Notes under the pieces: model-generated
What the model saw: the letters and a program-made list of their open reading frames with translations, nothing else
Told to the model about the DNA's origin: nothing
The model's database searches: none
Part shown: in pieces, positions 55,862 to 64,000 of the stretch
Layout: each line of letters opens with the position of its first letter
How positions within the stretch are numbered: the stretch's first letter is position 1
Assembly (NCBI RefSeq): GCF_009910845.1
Contig: NZ_SIJB01000014.1
Location: 19,759-83,758, forward strand
Length of the DNA: 64,000 bases
Direction of reading: 5' to 3'
Source: Chengkuizengella marina
GTDB taxonomy: Bacteria; Bacillota; Bacilli; Paenibacillales; KCTC-33759
Made by a program: the position numbers and the translations under genes

Positions 55862-56356
55862 ATGCGCTGGAAAGTAGCCATTTTAACAGCAAGTGATAAG
55901 GGTTCTAGAGGGGAAAGAGAAGATATTAGTGCTCAGGTGATTAGGGAATTAATTGAAGAGGAGATGGATGGACATATTGTCCAATATAAAATTGTTCCTG
56001 ATGAGCAACAAATGATCAAAAAGACACTGATTGAAATGGTCGATCAATATGAAGCAGATTTAATTTTAACGACAGGTGGAACTGGGTTTGCCCATAGGGA
56101 TGTCACACCAGAAGCGACTCTAGAAGTCGTTGAAAAACAAGTTCCTGGATTCGCTGAGGTCATGAGATCAGCATCAATGTTGAAAACGAGGCGTGCTATG
56201 CTGTCAAGAGCTGTATCAGGCATACGTGGCAAAACTTTAATTATTAATTTGCCTGGCAGTCCAAAAGGTGTGCATGAAAATTTGCAAGCGATTATTGATC
56301 AATTACCTCATGCTTTAAGTATTCTTACAGGTGTGGAGGGAGAGCATAAATCATGA
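55862..56356 (+). CDS. Molybdopterin adenylyltransferase (MogA/MoaB family)
   Basis: A 164-residue MogA/MoaB-type protein, which adenylates molybdopterin before metal insertion. It has ILTASDKGSRGEREDIS, LTTGGTGFAHRDVTPEATL and LINLPGSPKGVHENLQAI. ATG 55862 follows GGAGG by about ten bases. Overlaps the moeA-like gene by four bases. Confidence 0.92.
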   Translation: MRWKVAILTASDKGSRGEREDISAQVIRELIEEEMDGHIVQYKIVPDEQQMIKKTLIEMVDQYEADLILTTGGTGFAHRDVTPEATLEVVEKQVPGFAEVMRSASMLKTRRAMLSRAVSGIRGKTLIINLPGSPKGVHENLQAIIDQLPHALSILTGVEGEHKS

Positions 56357-57369
56357 CAAAAGGCGATATGTTGCAGGAAGTTCGTACAAAGGATGCTATA
56401 GGAATGGTATTGGCTCATGACCTGACTCAAATTATTCCAGGTGAATTTAAGGGCAGATTGTTTAAAAAAGGACATGTGATTCAAAAAGACGATATTCCTA
56501 AGCTTTTAGATATTGGTAAGGAACATATATATATTCTAAATTTAAAACGAGGGTTTCTTCATGAAAATGAAGCAGCTATACAGATGGCCAACTTATTGTA
56601 CGGAGAAAATGTCGAATGTACTGATCCTAGAGAGGGAAAAGTAAACATAAAATCCAAAATTCATGGATTGGTTAAAGTAAATGCGGATTTAATAAATGAA
56701 GTAAATAAAATTGATGATATTGCAGTAGCAACTTTGAAAAATAATACAGTAGTTGAAGCAAATCAACCAATAGTTGGCACAAGAGTTATTCCTTTAATCG
56801 TAAACAAAGACAAACTAGAACAGTTTGAAAAAATGATCAAACAGTATAAATTAGATAAAGATAGAGATTCATTGATTCATGTGAAACCTTTTCGTCAAAT
56901 GAAAGTAGGTTTGATTACAACCGGAGGAGAAGTATTTACAGGAAGAATTAAAGATAGATTTGGACCTATTGTAAAACAGAAGCTTGTCAATCTAGGATCT
57001 GAAGTCATAGATCAGCGTTTTTCTCCAGATAATACTGAAACGATCGTACAACATATTTATAGCTTTAAGGATGAACATGTTGATCTTATATTAATAACAG
57101 GGGGAATGTCTGTTGATCCTGATGATCGAACACCAGGTGCCATAAAACAATCAGGTGCAGATGTGGTAAGTTACGGTACACCTATGTTGCCTGGTTCCAT
57201 GTTAATGATGGCTTATTTAGGAGATACTCCTATTATGGGGCTTCCAGGGTGTGTAATGCATGATCCATTTACCTCTTTTGATGTACTGTTACCTCGAATC
57301 TGTGCAGGTGAGAAAATTGAAAAGGAAGACATTACTATTATGGGTTATGGTGGATTATATCACTGTTAA
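56353..57369 (+). CDS. MoeA-like molybdopterin-binding protein
   Basis: A 338-residue molybdopterin-binding protein related to MoeA/CinA domains. TTGGEVFTGRIKDRFGPIV, LITGGMSVDPDDRTPGAIK and MGLPGCVMHDPFTSFDVLLP mark the MoCF-binding domain in the C-terminal half. It is shorter than MoeA (about 400 aa) and lacks the typical MoeA N-terminal domains, so it may be a variant molybdate-insertion or regulatory protein. Overlaps mogA by four bases. Confidence 0.82.
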   Translation: MTKGDMLQEVRTKDAIGMVLAHDLTQIIPGEFKGRLFKKGHVIQKDDIPKLLDIGKEHIYILNLKRGFLHENEAAIQMANLLYGENVECTDPREGKVNIKSKIHGLVKVNADLINEVNKIDDIAVATLKNNTVVEANQPIVGTRVIPLIVNKDKLEQFEKMIKQYKLDKDRDSLIHVKPFRQMKVGLITTGGEVFTGRIKDRFGPIVKQKLVNLGSEVIDQRFSPDNTETIVQHIYSFKDEHVDLILITGGMSVDPDDRTPGAIKQSGADVVSYGTPMLPGSMLMMAYLGDTPIMGLPGCVMHDPFTSFDVLLPRICAGEKIEKEDITIMGYGGLYHC

Positions 57370-57415
57370 GTTATAATATATATATAGATCAATAAAAACG
57401 AAAGGAGGGATTCCC

Positions 57416-57670
57416 ATGGGTCTTGGAGCCATAGGAATACCTGGGCTTATACTGATTTTAATCATTGCATTAGTTTTATTTGGACCAAATAAACTTCCAG
57501 AGTTAGGTCGTGCATTTGGGAAAACATTAAAAGAATTTAAAAAAGGTGCAAATGACATTTTAGATGACGAAGACAAAAATAATCAAAATGTGACACGTAA
57601 AGAGATTAATGAAGCAGAAGTATCACAAAGTAAAAAGGACAAGGAAGATAACAGAAGATTGCCTGATTAA
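57416..57670 (+). CDS. tatA: Twin-arginine translocase subunit TatA
   Basis: An 84-residue TatA/E-type pore protein. One N-terminal membrane helix (about 5-22), then the hallmark [23 protein letters not shown] amphipathic helix (read as [17 protein letters not shown]), and a charged tail. AAAGGAGGG precedes the ATG. tatC follows by 14 bp, forming a minimal TatAC system. Confidence 0.95.
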   Translation: MGLGAIGIPGLILILIIALVLFGPNKLPELGRAFGKTLKEFKKGANDILDDEDKNNQNVTRKEINEAEVSQSKKDKEDNRRLPD

Positions 57671-57684
57671 GTTGGTGAGAAGAG

Positions 57685-58437
57685 ATGAGTTCAAAACAAG
57701 ATATGGAGTTAGTCCAGCACCTGGGTGAATTACGCAAGCGTATTATTTGGGTCGTTATCGTATTAATTGTATGTATGGTTGCAGGATTTGTCGTTGCACA
57801 ACCAATCATCAATTATTTAAGGGAAGCAGCCCCAGATATTAGCTTAAATGCATTCTCACCTTGGGATGCTGTTCGGATATATGTGAATGTTGCTTTTATA
57901 TTTGCATTAGTTGTTTCACTTCCCTTTACTTTGTTTCAGATTTGGGCTTTTGTCAAACCTGGATTAAAACCGAAGGAGCAAAAAGCTTCACTTGCTTATG
58001 TGCCTTTTGCATTTCTAATGGTTTTAGTAGGCTTGTGCTTTGGTTATTTTGTCGTATTTCCGTTAGCTTTTATGTTTACATCCACTATTACAGAAAGCCT
58101 AGAATTAATTGAAACGTACGGGCTTTCTCAGTACTTTTCTTTTATGTTTAACATTTTAATCCCTCTGGCAGTCATATTTCAATTGCCAGTTGTTGTCATG
58201 TTTTTAACAAAAATAAAAATATTAAATCCAAAACTTTTAAAAAAAGTAAGAAAGTTTGCTTATTTTATATTAGTTGTATTAGGCACATTAGTCACTCCTC
58301 CAGATGCCATTACAGCTTTAATTGTTGCTGTTCCTATGATTCTTTTATACGAATTCAGTGTATTACTTTCAAAAAGAGTATACAAGAAACAATTAGAGTT
58401 GGATCGAGCTTGGGAAGAGGAATATGGTGAGAAATAA
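57685..58437 (+). CDS. tatC: Twin-arginine translocase subunit TatC
   Basis: TatC (250 aa), the signal-peptide receptor of the Tat system, with six membrane helices. QHLGELRKRIIWV, FALVVSLPFTLFQIWAFVKPGL and VTPPDAITALIVAVPMILLYE are conserved. Ends with a short acidic tail. A terminator follows at 58450-58496. The tatAC-groESL order matches B. subtilis tatAy-tatCy ... groES. Confidence 0.95.
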   Translation: MSSKQDMELVQHLGELRKRIIWVVIVLIVCMVAGFVVAQPIINYLREAAPDISLNAFSPWDAVRIYVNVAFIFALVVSLPFTLFQIWAFVKPGLKPKEQKASLAYVPFAFLMVLVGLCFGYFVVFPLAFMFTSTITESLELIETYGLSQYFSFMFNILIPLAVIFQLPVVVMFLTKIKILNPKLLKKVRKFAYFILVVLGTLVTPPDAITALIVAVPMILLYEFSVLLSKRVYKKQLELDRAWEEEYGEK

Positions 58438-58449
58438 TAGATTGATATG

Positions 58450-58496
58450 AAAAACACTATGTAAGGTGCAATAAAGCACATGTATTAGTGTTTTTT
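58450..58496 (+). terminator. Terminator after tatC
   Basis: AAAAACACTA (58450-58459) pairs with TTAGTGTTTTT (58485-58495), with inner GTGC/GCAC, then Ts. Confidence 0.75.
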
Positions 58497-58602
58497 CTAT
58501 ACCACAAAAAGTGAAGTCAACCAAAGTTGTACAATTGAGTACTTTTCGGGACCGCATAACCATATAATTTTTTATTCGAGAAAAAAAATTTACTTAAACC
58601 AC

Positions 58603-58631
58603 TTGAAATGTATGAATAAAATGAGTATGAT
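58603..58631 (+). promoter_or_regulatory. SigA promoter of groESL
   Basis: TTGAAA (58603-58608) and TATGAT (58626-58631), spacer 17. The CIRCE operator begins 12 bp downstream, where it would block transcription start. Confidence 0.65.
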
Positions 58632-58642
58632 AAATAGTGTTG

Positions 58643-58669
58643 TTAGCACTTTACTAAACTGAGTGCTAA
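58643..58669 (+). promoter_or_regulatory. CIRCE operator (HrcA site)
   Basis: TTAGCACTT, nine bases, GAGTGCTAA. This is the CIRCE consensus with one change in the left arm (T for C at its last base). It shows HrcA-type heat-shock control of groESL. Confidence 0.93.
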
Positions 58670-58725
58670 TAATACCAAAATAATGTAACTTTGCATTACA
58701 TATTTTTTAAGGAGGGTAATTACCT

Positions 58726-59007
58726 ATGATTAAACCACTAGGTGATCGCGTAGTGATAGAAGCTGTTGCGAAGGAGGAAACAACAGCTAGCGGTATCGTA
58801 TTACCAGATTCAGCAAAAGAAAAACCTCAAGAGGGTAAAATTGTTGCAGTAGGAAGCGGTACTTTAAAAGATGGGGAGCGTATTCCTCTTGAAGTAAAAA
58901 CAGGAGATACAGTACTTTTCTCTAAATATGCAGGTACAGAAGTGAAATACGACGGTCAAGAATTATTGATCATGCGTGAAAGTGATATTCTTGCAGTTTT
59001 AGCATAA
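58726..59007 (+). CDS. groES: Co-chaperonin GroES
   Basis: GroES (93 aa), the lid of the chaperonin. [37 protein letters not shown] (mobile loop region [10 protein letters not shown]) and the C-terminal [12 protein letters not shown] are typical. AAGGAGGG precedes the ATG. Under CIRCE control with groEL 37 bp downstream. Confidence 0.97.
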   Translation: MIKPLGDRVVIEAVAKEETTASGIVLPDSAKEKPQEGKIVAVGSGTLKDGERIPLEVKTGDTVLFSKYAGTEVKYDGQELLIMRESDILAVLA

Positions 59008-59035
59008 ATATATACGGTTCAAATTAAGGAGGTAA

Positions 59036-60691
<1,656 letters not shown>

Positions 60692-60769
60692 TATCATCCC
60701 CACAAGCCTATAATACCAATGGTTTTAAGCATGTGATCAATAAAAGTTTAACATTGGTTTAACATTTAT

Positions 60770-60934
60770 CTAACGGAGGTTTCTCATGAGTTCACTGAAC
60801 TTGTCAGAAGCCTCTTTCTTTTTTGGTTTAGTAACGTGGAGATATACATGTTTTGTTGTGCTGTCATCTTTGTGTCCTAAACGATCCATAATTTCTTGAA
60901 GCTCTACTCCTGCTTCTGCAAGTAAAGAAGTATA
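60770..60934 (-). pseudogene. Tyrosine recombinase (phage-type integrase), C-terminal remnant
   Basis: On the minus strand 60934-60770 reads 54 residues and a stop: YTSLLAEAGVELQEIMDRLG, then HKDDSTTKHVYLHVTKPKKK and a tail ending RNLR. The LGHKDDSTT His and the catalytic Tyr in KHVYLHV are the last conserved parts of a tyrosine recombinase. A TGA stands in frame just upstream and no N-terminal part is present. It marks an old integration event next to groEL. Confidence 0.75.
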
Positions 60935-61050
60935 ACTTCAGAAGTCTTTTCATTCTATTTCCTATTGTTTTTAGATACTCGGGGTATCATTTTATCCCTA
61001 CTCACAGGCTGAGCATTAGTAGGATGATATACAAATACAACTAAAATACA
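60935..61050. other. Short region between integrase remnant and Cys-rich gene
   Basis: No gene. Neither strand extends the integrase homology in any frame that I can recognise. Confidence 0.4.
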
Positions 61051-61581
61051 TCACTCCTGAGTTTTTTCCAATGACTTTCTCCTTGTTCTTAAAGAGGAAA
61101 CTTCAGAAACTTCTTTTATAATACTTAAGGCACAGCTAGAAAAAACTACATTTCGTTTTGTTATATCCTCTGCAATGACAATGCCCTCTCCTACCTTTAC
61201 AATAATTACTATATCGCATCCCACTCCTCCCGTAATACATATTGGTTTCCCTAGTAATGAATTTGCTACATTGGTGATAGGATCTTCACAGCAAACACAT
61301 TCCCCTTTTGTGTTTTGTTGAATTGGCTTTACATCGGGTAGCTTCCTAGTTGTAACTATAGTAGCAGTAACGATATTACAAATGGAAACATGAGCTATAT
61401 TATTGTCTGCAATGTCTAGACCTGATACAATAAAGTTTTCGACTTTATTTATTTTGATTTGAATAACAGCAGGACCAGGGAAATTTGTAAGAATAATAAC
61501 TTCTTCATTTATAAACTGTTCCAAAACACACTGCATTGGGCAGACGCAACAATCGCACTTTGTTTTATCAAAATGTCCCAT
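61051..61581 (-). CDS. Cys-rich MGHFDK-type protein, copy 1 (possible spore surface protein)
   Basis: A 176-residue protein opening MGHFDKTKCDCCVCPMQCVLEQ, with five cysteines within 11 residues. The body has repeated beta-strand segments (VIIVKVGEGIVIAEDI) and another Cys group, CVCCEDPITNVANSL. It shares this plan with the neighbour at 61819-62301. I do not know a named family; the Cys clusters and a sporulation-type -10 (CATACAATA, 61613-61621 on minus) suggest a spore coat or exosporium protein. GAGGGTGA precedes the ATG. Confidence 0.65.
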   Translation of the reverse strand: MGHFDKTKCDCCVCPMQCVLEQFINEEVIILTNFPGPAVIQIKINKVENFIVSGLDIADNNIAHVSICNIVTATIVTTRKLPDVKPIQQNTKGECVCCEDPITNVANSLLGKPICITGGVGCDIVIIVKVGEGIVIAEDITKRNVVFSSCALSIIKEVSEVSSLRTRRKSLEKTQE

Positions 61582-61634
61582 AAATTCACCCTCAATTTCT
61601 TTTTAGTTAATTTATTGTATGACTTTTATTTGGG

Positions 61635-61647
61635 TTTGACTGGACGT
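61635..61647 (-). promoter_or_regulatory. Shared 13-bp upstream motif, copy 1
   Basis: TTTGACTGGACGT on the plus strand (ACGTCCAGTCAAA on minus), 54 bp before the start of the first Cys-rich gene. The same 13 bases recur at 62349-62361 before the second. Confidence 0.45.
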
Positions 61648-61704
61648 ATGTAATATATTACACAATTTCCGCTAATATAAATATGATTCTAAACAAAAGA
61701 AATA

Positions 61705-61722
61705 GACACTACTAATAGTGTC
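61705..61722 (-). terminator. Hairpin after Cys-rich copy 2
   Basis: GACACTA (61705-61711) and TAGTGTC (61716-61722), followed on the minus strand by a T-rich stretch. It is a weak terminator candidate. Confidence 0.4.
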
Positions 61723-61818
61723 CATCTACTTATTTAATGTGTCCAGGTTATCACTTGGTTTAGAATTTTTGAGTTCATTTTCTTTTTACCGTGAAGTCCC
61801 TTCATTGTTAATGAGTTC

Positions 61819-62301
61819 CTATATTCTTTTAAACAAATTTGTTTGTCTAATAGGAACATCAATTGCAGTAATAAAACACGTTGAAATTATAAAAAACAAC
61901 GTCATTCCATCAATTTCTCCTTTAGCTAATACAAGTCCTTCTCCTACTTTTAATATAATTGCATCGAGACCTACAATGTTTACATTTTGATTAATTTTAG
62001 AATGTAATAAATTAGTCATAGGATCTTCAATACATGCACATTCTCCAATATTTTTCTCTATTTTTTTTAATTGAATTTGAGGATTGAAATCCATTGATAT
62101 AGCTATAATAGAATGAATCGCAAAATCTCCGTTATCAGTAAATAAAATAAAATTTTCTACACGTTCTACATTTGCTGGAACTGCAATAACATCACTTCCA
62201 AATAATACAGATACGTTTATATTTCTACCAATTAACTGCTTCAATACACATTGCATTGGGCAAACGCAACAATCACAAAGGGATTTATCGAAATGTCCCA
62301 T
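61819..62301 (-). CDS. Cys-rich MGHFDK-type protein, copy 2
   Basis: A 160-residue paralogue starting MGHFDKSLCDCCVCPMQCVL. It shares the N-terminal Cys cluster, a CACIEDPMTNLLHSK segment and LKVGEGLVLAKGEIDG near the C-terminus with copy 1. ATG 62301 is set by AAGGA nine bases upstream and by alignment with copy 1; the frame is open far upstream without support. Probably a local duplication. Role unknown; spore surface is a guess. Confidence 0.65.
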   Translation of the reverse strand: MGHFDKSLCDCCVCPMQCVLKQLIGRNINVSVLFGSDVIAVPANVERVENFILFTDNGDFAIHSIIAISMDFNPQIQLKKIEKNIGECACIEDPMTNLLHSKINQNVNIVGLDAIILKVGEGLVLAKGEIDGMTLFFIISTCFITAIDVPIRQTNLFKRI

Positions 62302-62348
62302 AAAATCACGTCCTTCATTTTTTATTAATGTATTCATAGTTGTGTGGC

Positions 62349-62361
62349 TTTGACTGGACGT
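62349..62361 (-). promoter_or_regulatory. Shared 13-bp upstream motif, copy 2
   Basis: The same TTTGACTGGACGT as at 61635-61647, 48 bp before the start of the second Cys-rich gene. Conserved spacing suggests a promoter element or activator site. Confidence 0.45.
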
Positions 62362-62386
62362 GTAACTATTTTCAAAAATTGTGCTC

Positions 62387-62416
62387 TTGTGTATCATCCT
62401 GTACCTCTGGTATAAT
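62387..62416 (+). promoter_or_regulatory. Promoter of the yolD-like gene
   Basis: TTGTGT (62387-62392), 18-base spacer, TATAAT (62411-62416). The LexA box begins two bases after the -10. Confidence 0.6.
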
Positions 62417-62418
62417 AA

Positions 62419-62430
62419 GAACACACGTTC
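62419..62430 (+). promoter_or_regulatory. LexA (SOS) box
   Basis: GAACACACGTTC within AGAACACACGTTCT fits the Bacillus SOS box pattern GAAC-N4-GTTC. It overlaps the transcription start of the yolD-like gene. Confidence 0.8.
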
Positions 62431-62447
62431 TATAAGAGGTGAGTGAA

Positions 62448-62768
62448 ATGAAAAAAAATAAACTAACACCTGGATCAAATATGATGTGGGAAGCAAGCCG
62501 TATAATACTACCTGAACATAAAGAACTCATGAATTATTATCAAAAAGAAAGAAATAGAAAAACGAAACCAGAACTTGCAGAGGAAGAAGTCAATATTATA
62601 TCTCAACAATTATCTGAATCAAAGTTGAGTGAATCACAAATCACAGTCGAGTTGTTCAGAGATTTTGATCAGAATGCGTTTAAAACTGGAATAGTAACTA
62701 AATTTGACACTCAGTTAAGACAAATAAAATTAGATCTTGAGGATGAATTTGAGTATCAAAACAGGTAA
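62448..62768 (+). CDS. YolD-like family protein
   Basis: A 106-residue YolD-like protein. It opens NKLTPGSNMMWEASRIILPEH, the family hallmark, and has a small beta domain near the C-terminus (TGIVTKFDTQLRQIKLDLED). YolD proteins are usually encoded next to a Y-family DNA polymerase (UvrX) in an SOS operon; here no polymerase gene follows. AGAGGTGAG precedes ATG 62448. LexA control is shown by the box at 62419-62430. Confidence 0.85.
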   Translation: MKKNKLTPGSNMMWEASRIILPEHKELMNYYQKERNRKTKPELAEEEVNIISQQLSESKLSESQITVELFRDFDQNAFKTGIVTKFDTQLRQIKLDLEDEFEYQNR

Positions 62769-62778
62769 AGATGAGAAA

Positions 62779-62805
62779 ACAAGTCCGTTCAAACTGAACG
62801 GACTT
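62779..62805 (+). terminator. Hairpin after the yolD-like gene
   Basis: AAGTCCGTTCA pairs with TGAACGGACTT in the 12-40 bp after the stop. The T run is poor. Confidence 0.5.
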
Positions 62806-62831
62806 GATAAAGGTGATATTTCAATAAAGCT

Positions 62832-62868
62832 TTCTACCTTTCAAAGATTTAATTTTTGAAAGGTAGAA
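62832..62868. terminator. Perfect 14-bp hairpin, possible bidirectional terminator
   Basis: TTCTACCTTTCAAA (62832-62845) and TTTGAAAGGTAGAA (62855-62868) pair exactly with a 9-nt loop. It separates the yolD-like gene from the convergent micropeptide gene. Confidence 0.55.
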
Positions 62869-62874
62869 TCTTCT

Positions 62875-62967
62875 TTAGCTTGAATAATACGTTATTACTC
62901 CTATTATGGTAAAAAATACAAATATTCCTAATACAGACCATAATATAATTTTAGTAGATTTAGACAT
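62875..62967 (-). CDS. 30-residue membrane micropeptide
   Basis: A tiny frame missed by usual length limits. AGGAG lies seven bases before ATG 62967. The product opens MSKSTKIILWSVLGIFVFF and is almost all one membrane helix ending YYSS. A perfect hairpin follows its stop by seven bases. It lies 21 bp after the secreted-protein gene (62989-63639) on the same strand and may share its transcript. Function unknown. Confidence 0.55.
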   Translation of the reverse strand: MSKSTKIILWSVLGIFVFFTIIGVITYYSS

Positions 62968-62988
62968 CACATTTCTCCTATTAAATAA

Positions 62989-63639
62989 TTAACTTCTCCA
63001 GAATGATCCAGATATTTTCCCATCTTCATCACCAGTTACTGTCATGTAATATGTACCTATTTGTACATCTAGACCATTTAAAGGTCCAATTTCATAATCA
63101 AAAGAAACTTTAGCAGTATATATTCCATTACCAATATTTACTACACCACGACCAGCACCATTTACAGAAGTAAGTTCGGTTTGAACCATAGGGTTAAGAT
63201 TTCTTAATACAACACCAGTTGCACTTACTGCCTTAGTAGCTCCTGATGAGTTGTAGTCATAGGTACCTTCTACTTTATATTTTAATACATTAAGTCCTAA
63301 TATGTCTAACTCTTTTACATGTTCAATTGTACGAGTTCCACTAGCCAATGCAAATGCACTTTTTTCAGATTTAATATCCTTTGTAATAGTTTTTTCTACT
63401 ATTTCAATATTAGAATCACTAGTATCAAACATCATTGCAGGATTATTGATATACTCCAAAAACTTCTCTTGATCTTCAGCTTTTAAATTTTTGAATTGAT
63501 TTAATGTTTCTATAGCACCTTCATTTTCTAAATAATGAATATATGACTCCACGGTATAAACGGATTCTACTTGTTCAGCATTTACCACTGGTACAGAAAG
63601 TAATAGTACGGCAATAAGAGTAATAATAATTTTTTTCAT
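62989..63639 (-). CDS. Secreted protein, unknown function
   Basis: Not recognised. A 216-residue protein with signal peptide MKKIIITLIAVLLLSVPVVNA (cleavage near residue 21), a helical segment (VESYIHYLENEGAIETLNQF) and a beta-rich C-terminal half with GVVNIGNGIYTAKVSFDYEIG. No cysteines are seen in the mature part. AGGAG is 15 bases from the ATG, farther than usual. A micropeptide gene follows on the same strand. Confidence 0.65.
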   Translation of the reverse strand: MKKIIITLIAVLLLSVPVVNAEQVESVYTVESYIHYLENEGAIETLNQFKNLKAEDQEKFLEYINNPAMMFDTSDSNIEIVEKTITKDIKSEKSAFALASGTRTIEHVKELDILGLNVLKYKVEGTYDYNSSGATKAVSATGVVLRNLNPMVQTELTSVNGAGRGVVNIGNGIYTAKVSFDYEIGPLNGLDVQIGTYYMTVTGDEDGKISGSFWRS

Positions 63640-63845
63640 ATTTAATTTATACAGCTCCTATAGAATATATTAGTAATAAACATTAGTTTATCCCGTCGAA
63701 CAAACTATAATATGCAAATAATTACAATCGATTGCTATTTACTACCACAGTTTAACATTTAATATAAACTATTTCAATTTTTTGGGGGGGTTAAAAATTT
63801 TAACCCCCTTATATATATTTTTAATTTAATTCTCCATAACATTAT
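63640..63845. other. Intergenic region with a strong G/C palindrome
   Basis: Promoter region of the secreted-protein gene. GGGGGTTAAAA (63786-63796) and TTTTAACCCCC (63798-63808) form a perfect 11-bp hairpin with one loop base. Confidence 0.5.
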
Positions 63846-63954
63846 AAAAACCACCGACAATTAAGTCAGTGGTTCGGTGTCTCATCCCTAATGAGGCCAT
63901 ATGCCCATAAAAATTTAGTTTTGGAAATGCATATTTAAAGGGGTTTGGAATGGT
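63846..63954 (-). ncRNA. Candidate structured small RNA
   Basis: On the minus strand a -35 TTATTG (63985-63990) and -10 TATAAT (63961-63966), spacer 18, would start RNA near 63954. The RNA would contain a CTCAT-TAGGG-ATGAG hairpin and end in ACCACTGAC-TTAATT-GTCGGTGGT plus a T run, a good terminator. About 110 nt with no coding frame. It might be part of a transposon end (for example IS200/IS605-type), but I cannot confirm this. Confidence 0.35.
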
Positions 63955-64000
63955 AACTCTATTATATCAAACACCTAATTTTTACAATAATACTTACCAA

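Noticed and set aside
63786..63808. Transposon terminal repeat
   Set aside because: The palindrome has one loop base and no partner elsewhere in the window; a hairpin is the simpler reading.

Overview
The window reads as chromosome from a low-GC, endospore-forming member of the Bacillales. The evidence is two gerA-family germination operons, an H-type small acid-soluble spore protein gene, two thermolysin-type exoproteases, a Bacillus-style tsaE-tsaB-rimI-tsaD ... ydiF-type ABC-F ... moaC ... tatA-tatC ... groES-groEL order, and strong AGGAGG-type ribosome binding sites with many TTG and GTG starts. A Paenibacillaceae-like lineage is my best guess, but it rests on protein style only.

Layout. 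1-2.0 kb: end of an AIM24-type protein and a GDSL hydrolase. 2.3-11.5 kb: fatty-acid beta-oxidation block (etfB, etfA, fadD, fadN, fadA, fadE) with a cre-like site in front and small insertion-like sequences before fadA and fadE. 11.5-15.3 kb: cell-envelope genes on the minus strand (polysaccharide deacetylase, two small proteins, bactofilin plus M23 peptidase). 15.4-18.0 kb: ilvD and a TVP38-type membrane protein. 18.1-22.5 kb: tandem duplicated M4 metalloproteases. 22.6-26.4 kb: a gerA-type operon with a good SigG promoter. 26.4-32.8 kb: a CstR/CsoR-controlled sulfane-sulfur operon resembling B. subtilis yrkE-yrkJ, with a SulP transporter and a beta-carbonic anhydrase. 32.9-34.4 kb: a second bactofilin/M23 pair. 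34.6-38.9 kb: a second gerA-type operon with a small D-type subunit. 39.0-41.7 kb: a ku-ligase-polymerase NHEJ operon in which the LigD activities are separate genes. 42-46.7 kb: sspH, thiL and the t6A cluster. 46.9-47.15 kb: a dense DnaA-box cluster. 47.2-51.1 kb: a large membrane phosphatase-like protein, a frameshifted holin-like toxin, a decayed metalloprotease and a secreted protein. 51.6-60.7 kb: ABC-F, an EEP-family enzyme, 5-formyl-THF cyclo-ligase, moaC, mogA, moeA-like, tatA, tatC and CIRCE-groESL. 60.7-64 kb: accessory region with an integrase remnant, two cysteine-rich paralogues, a LexA-controlled yolD-like gene, tiny membrane ORFs, a secreted protein and a candidate small RNA.

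How the genes work together. The fad block is a nearly complete catabolic pathway: activation by FadD, oxidation by FadE with electrons passed to EtfAB, hydration and dehydrogenation by FadN, and thiolysis by FadA. The sulfur operon would sense, carry and oxidise persulfide sulfur. The spore genes (two germinant receptors, SASP, NHEJ repair) support dormancy and outgrowth.

Most striking observations: the DnaA-box cluster between tsaD and the ABC-F gene, which I recall is also a DnaA-box cluster position (gcp-ydiF) in B. subtilis; the enlarged yrk/cst-type sulfur operon with two near-identical palindromic operators; the split NHEJ ligase; decayed or inserted elements that other annotation would miss (toxin frameshift, integrase tail, signal-peptide stop, short inverted-repeat insertions in the fad operon); and a candidate ~110-nt RNA at the right edge. 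I found no rRNA, tRNA, CRISPR array or intact mobile element.
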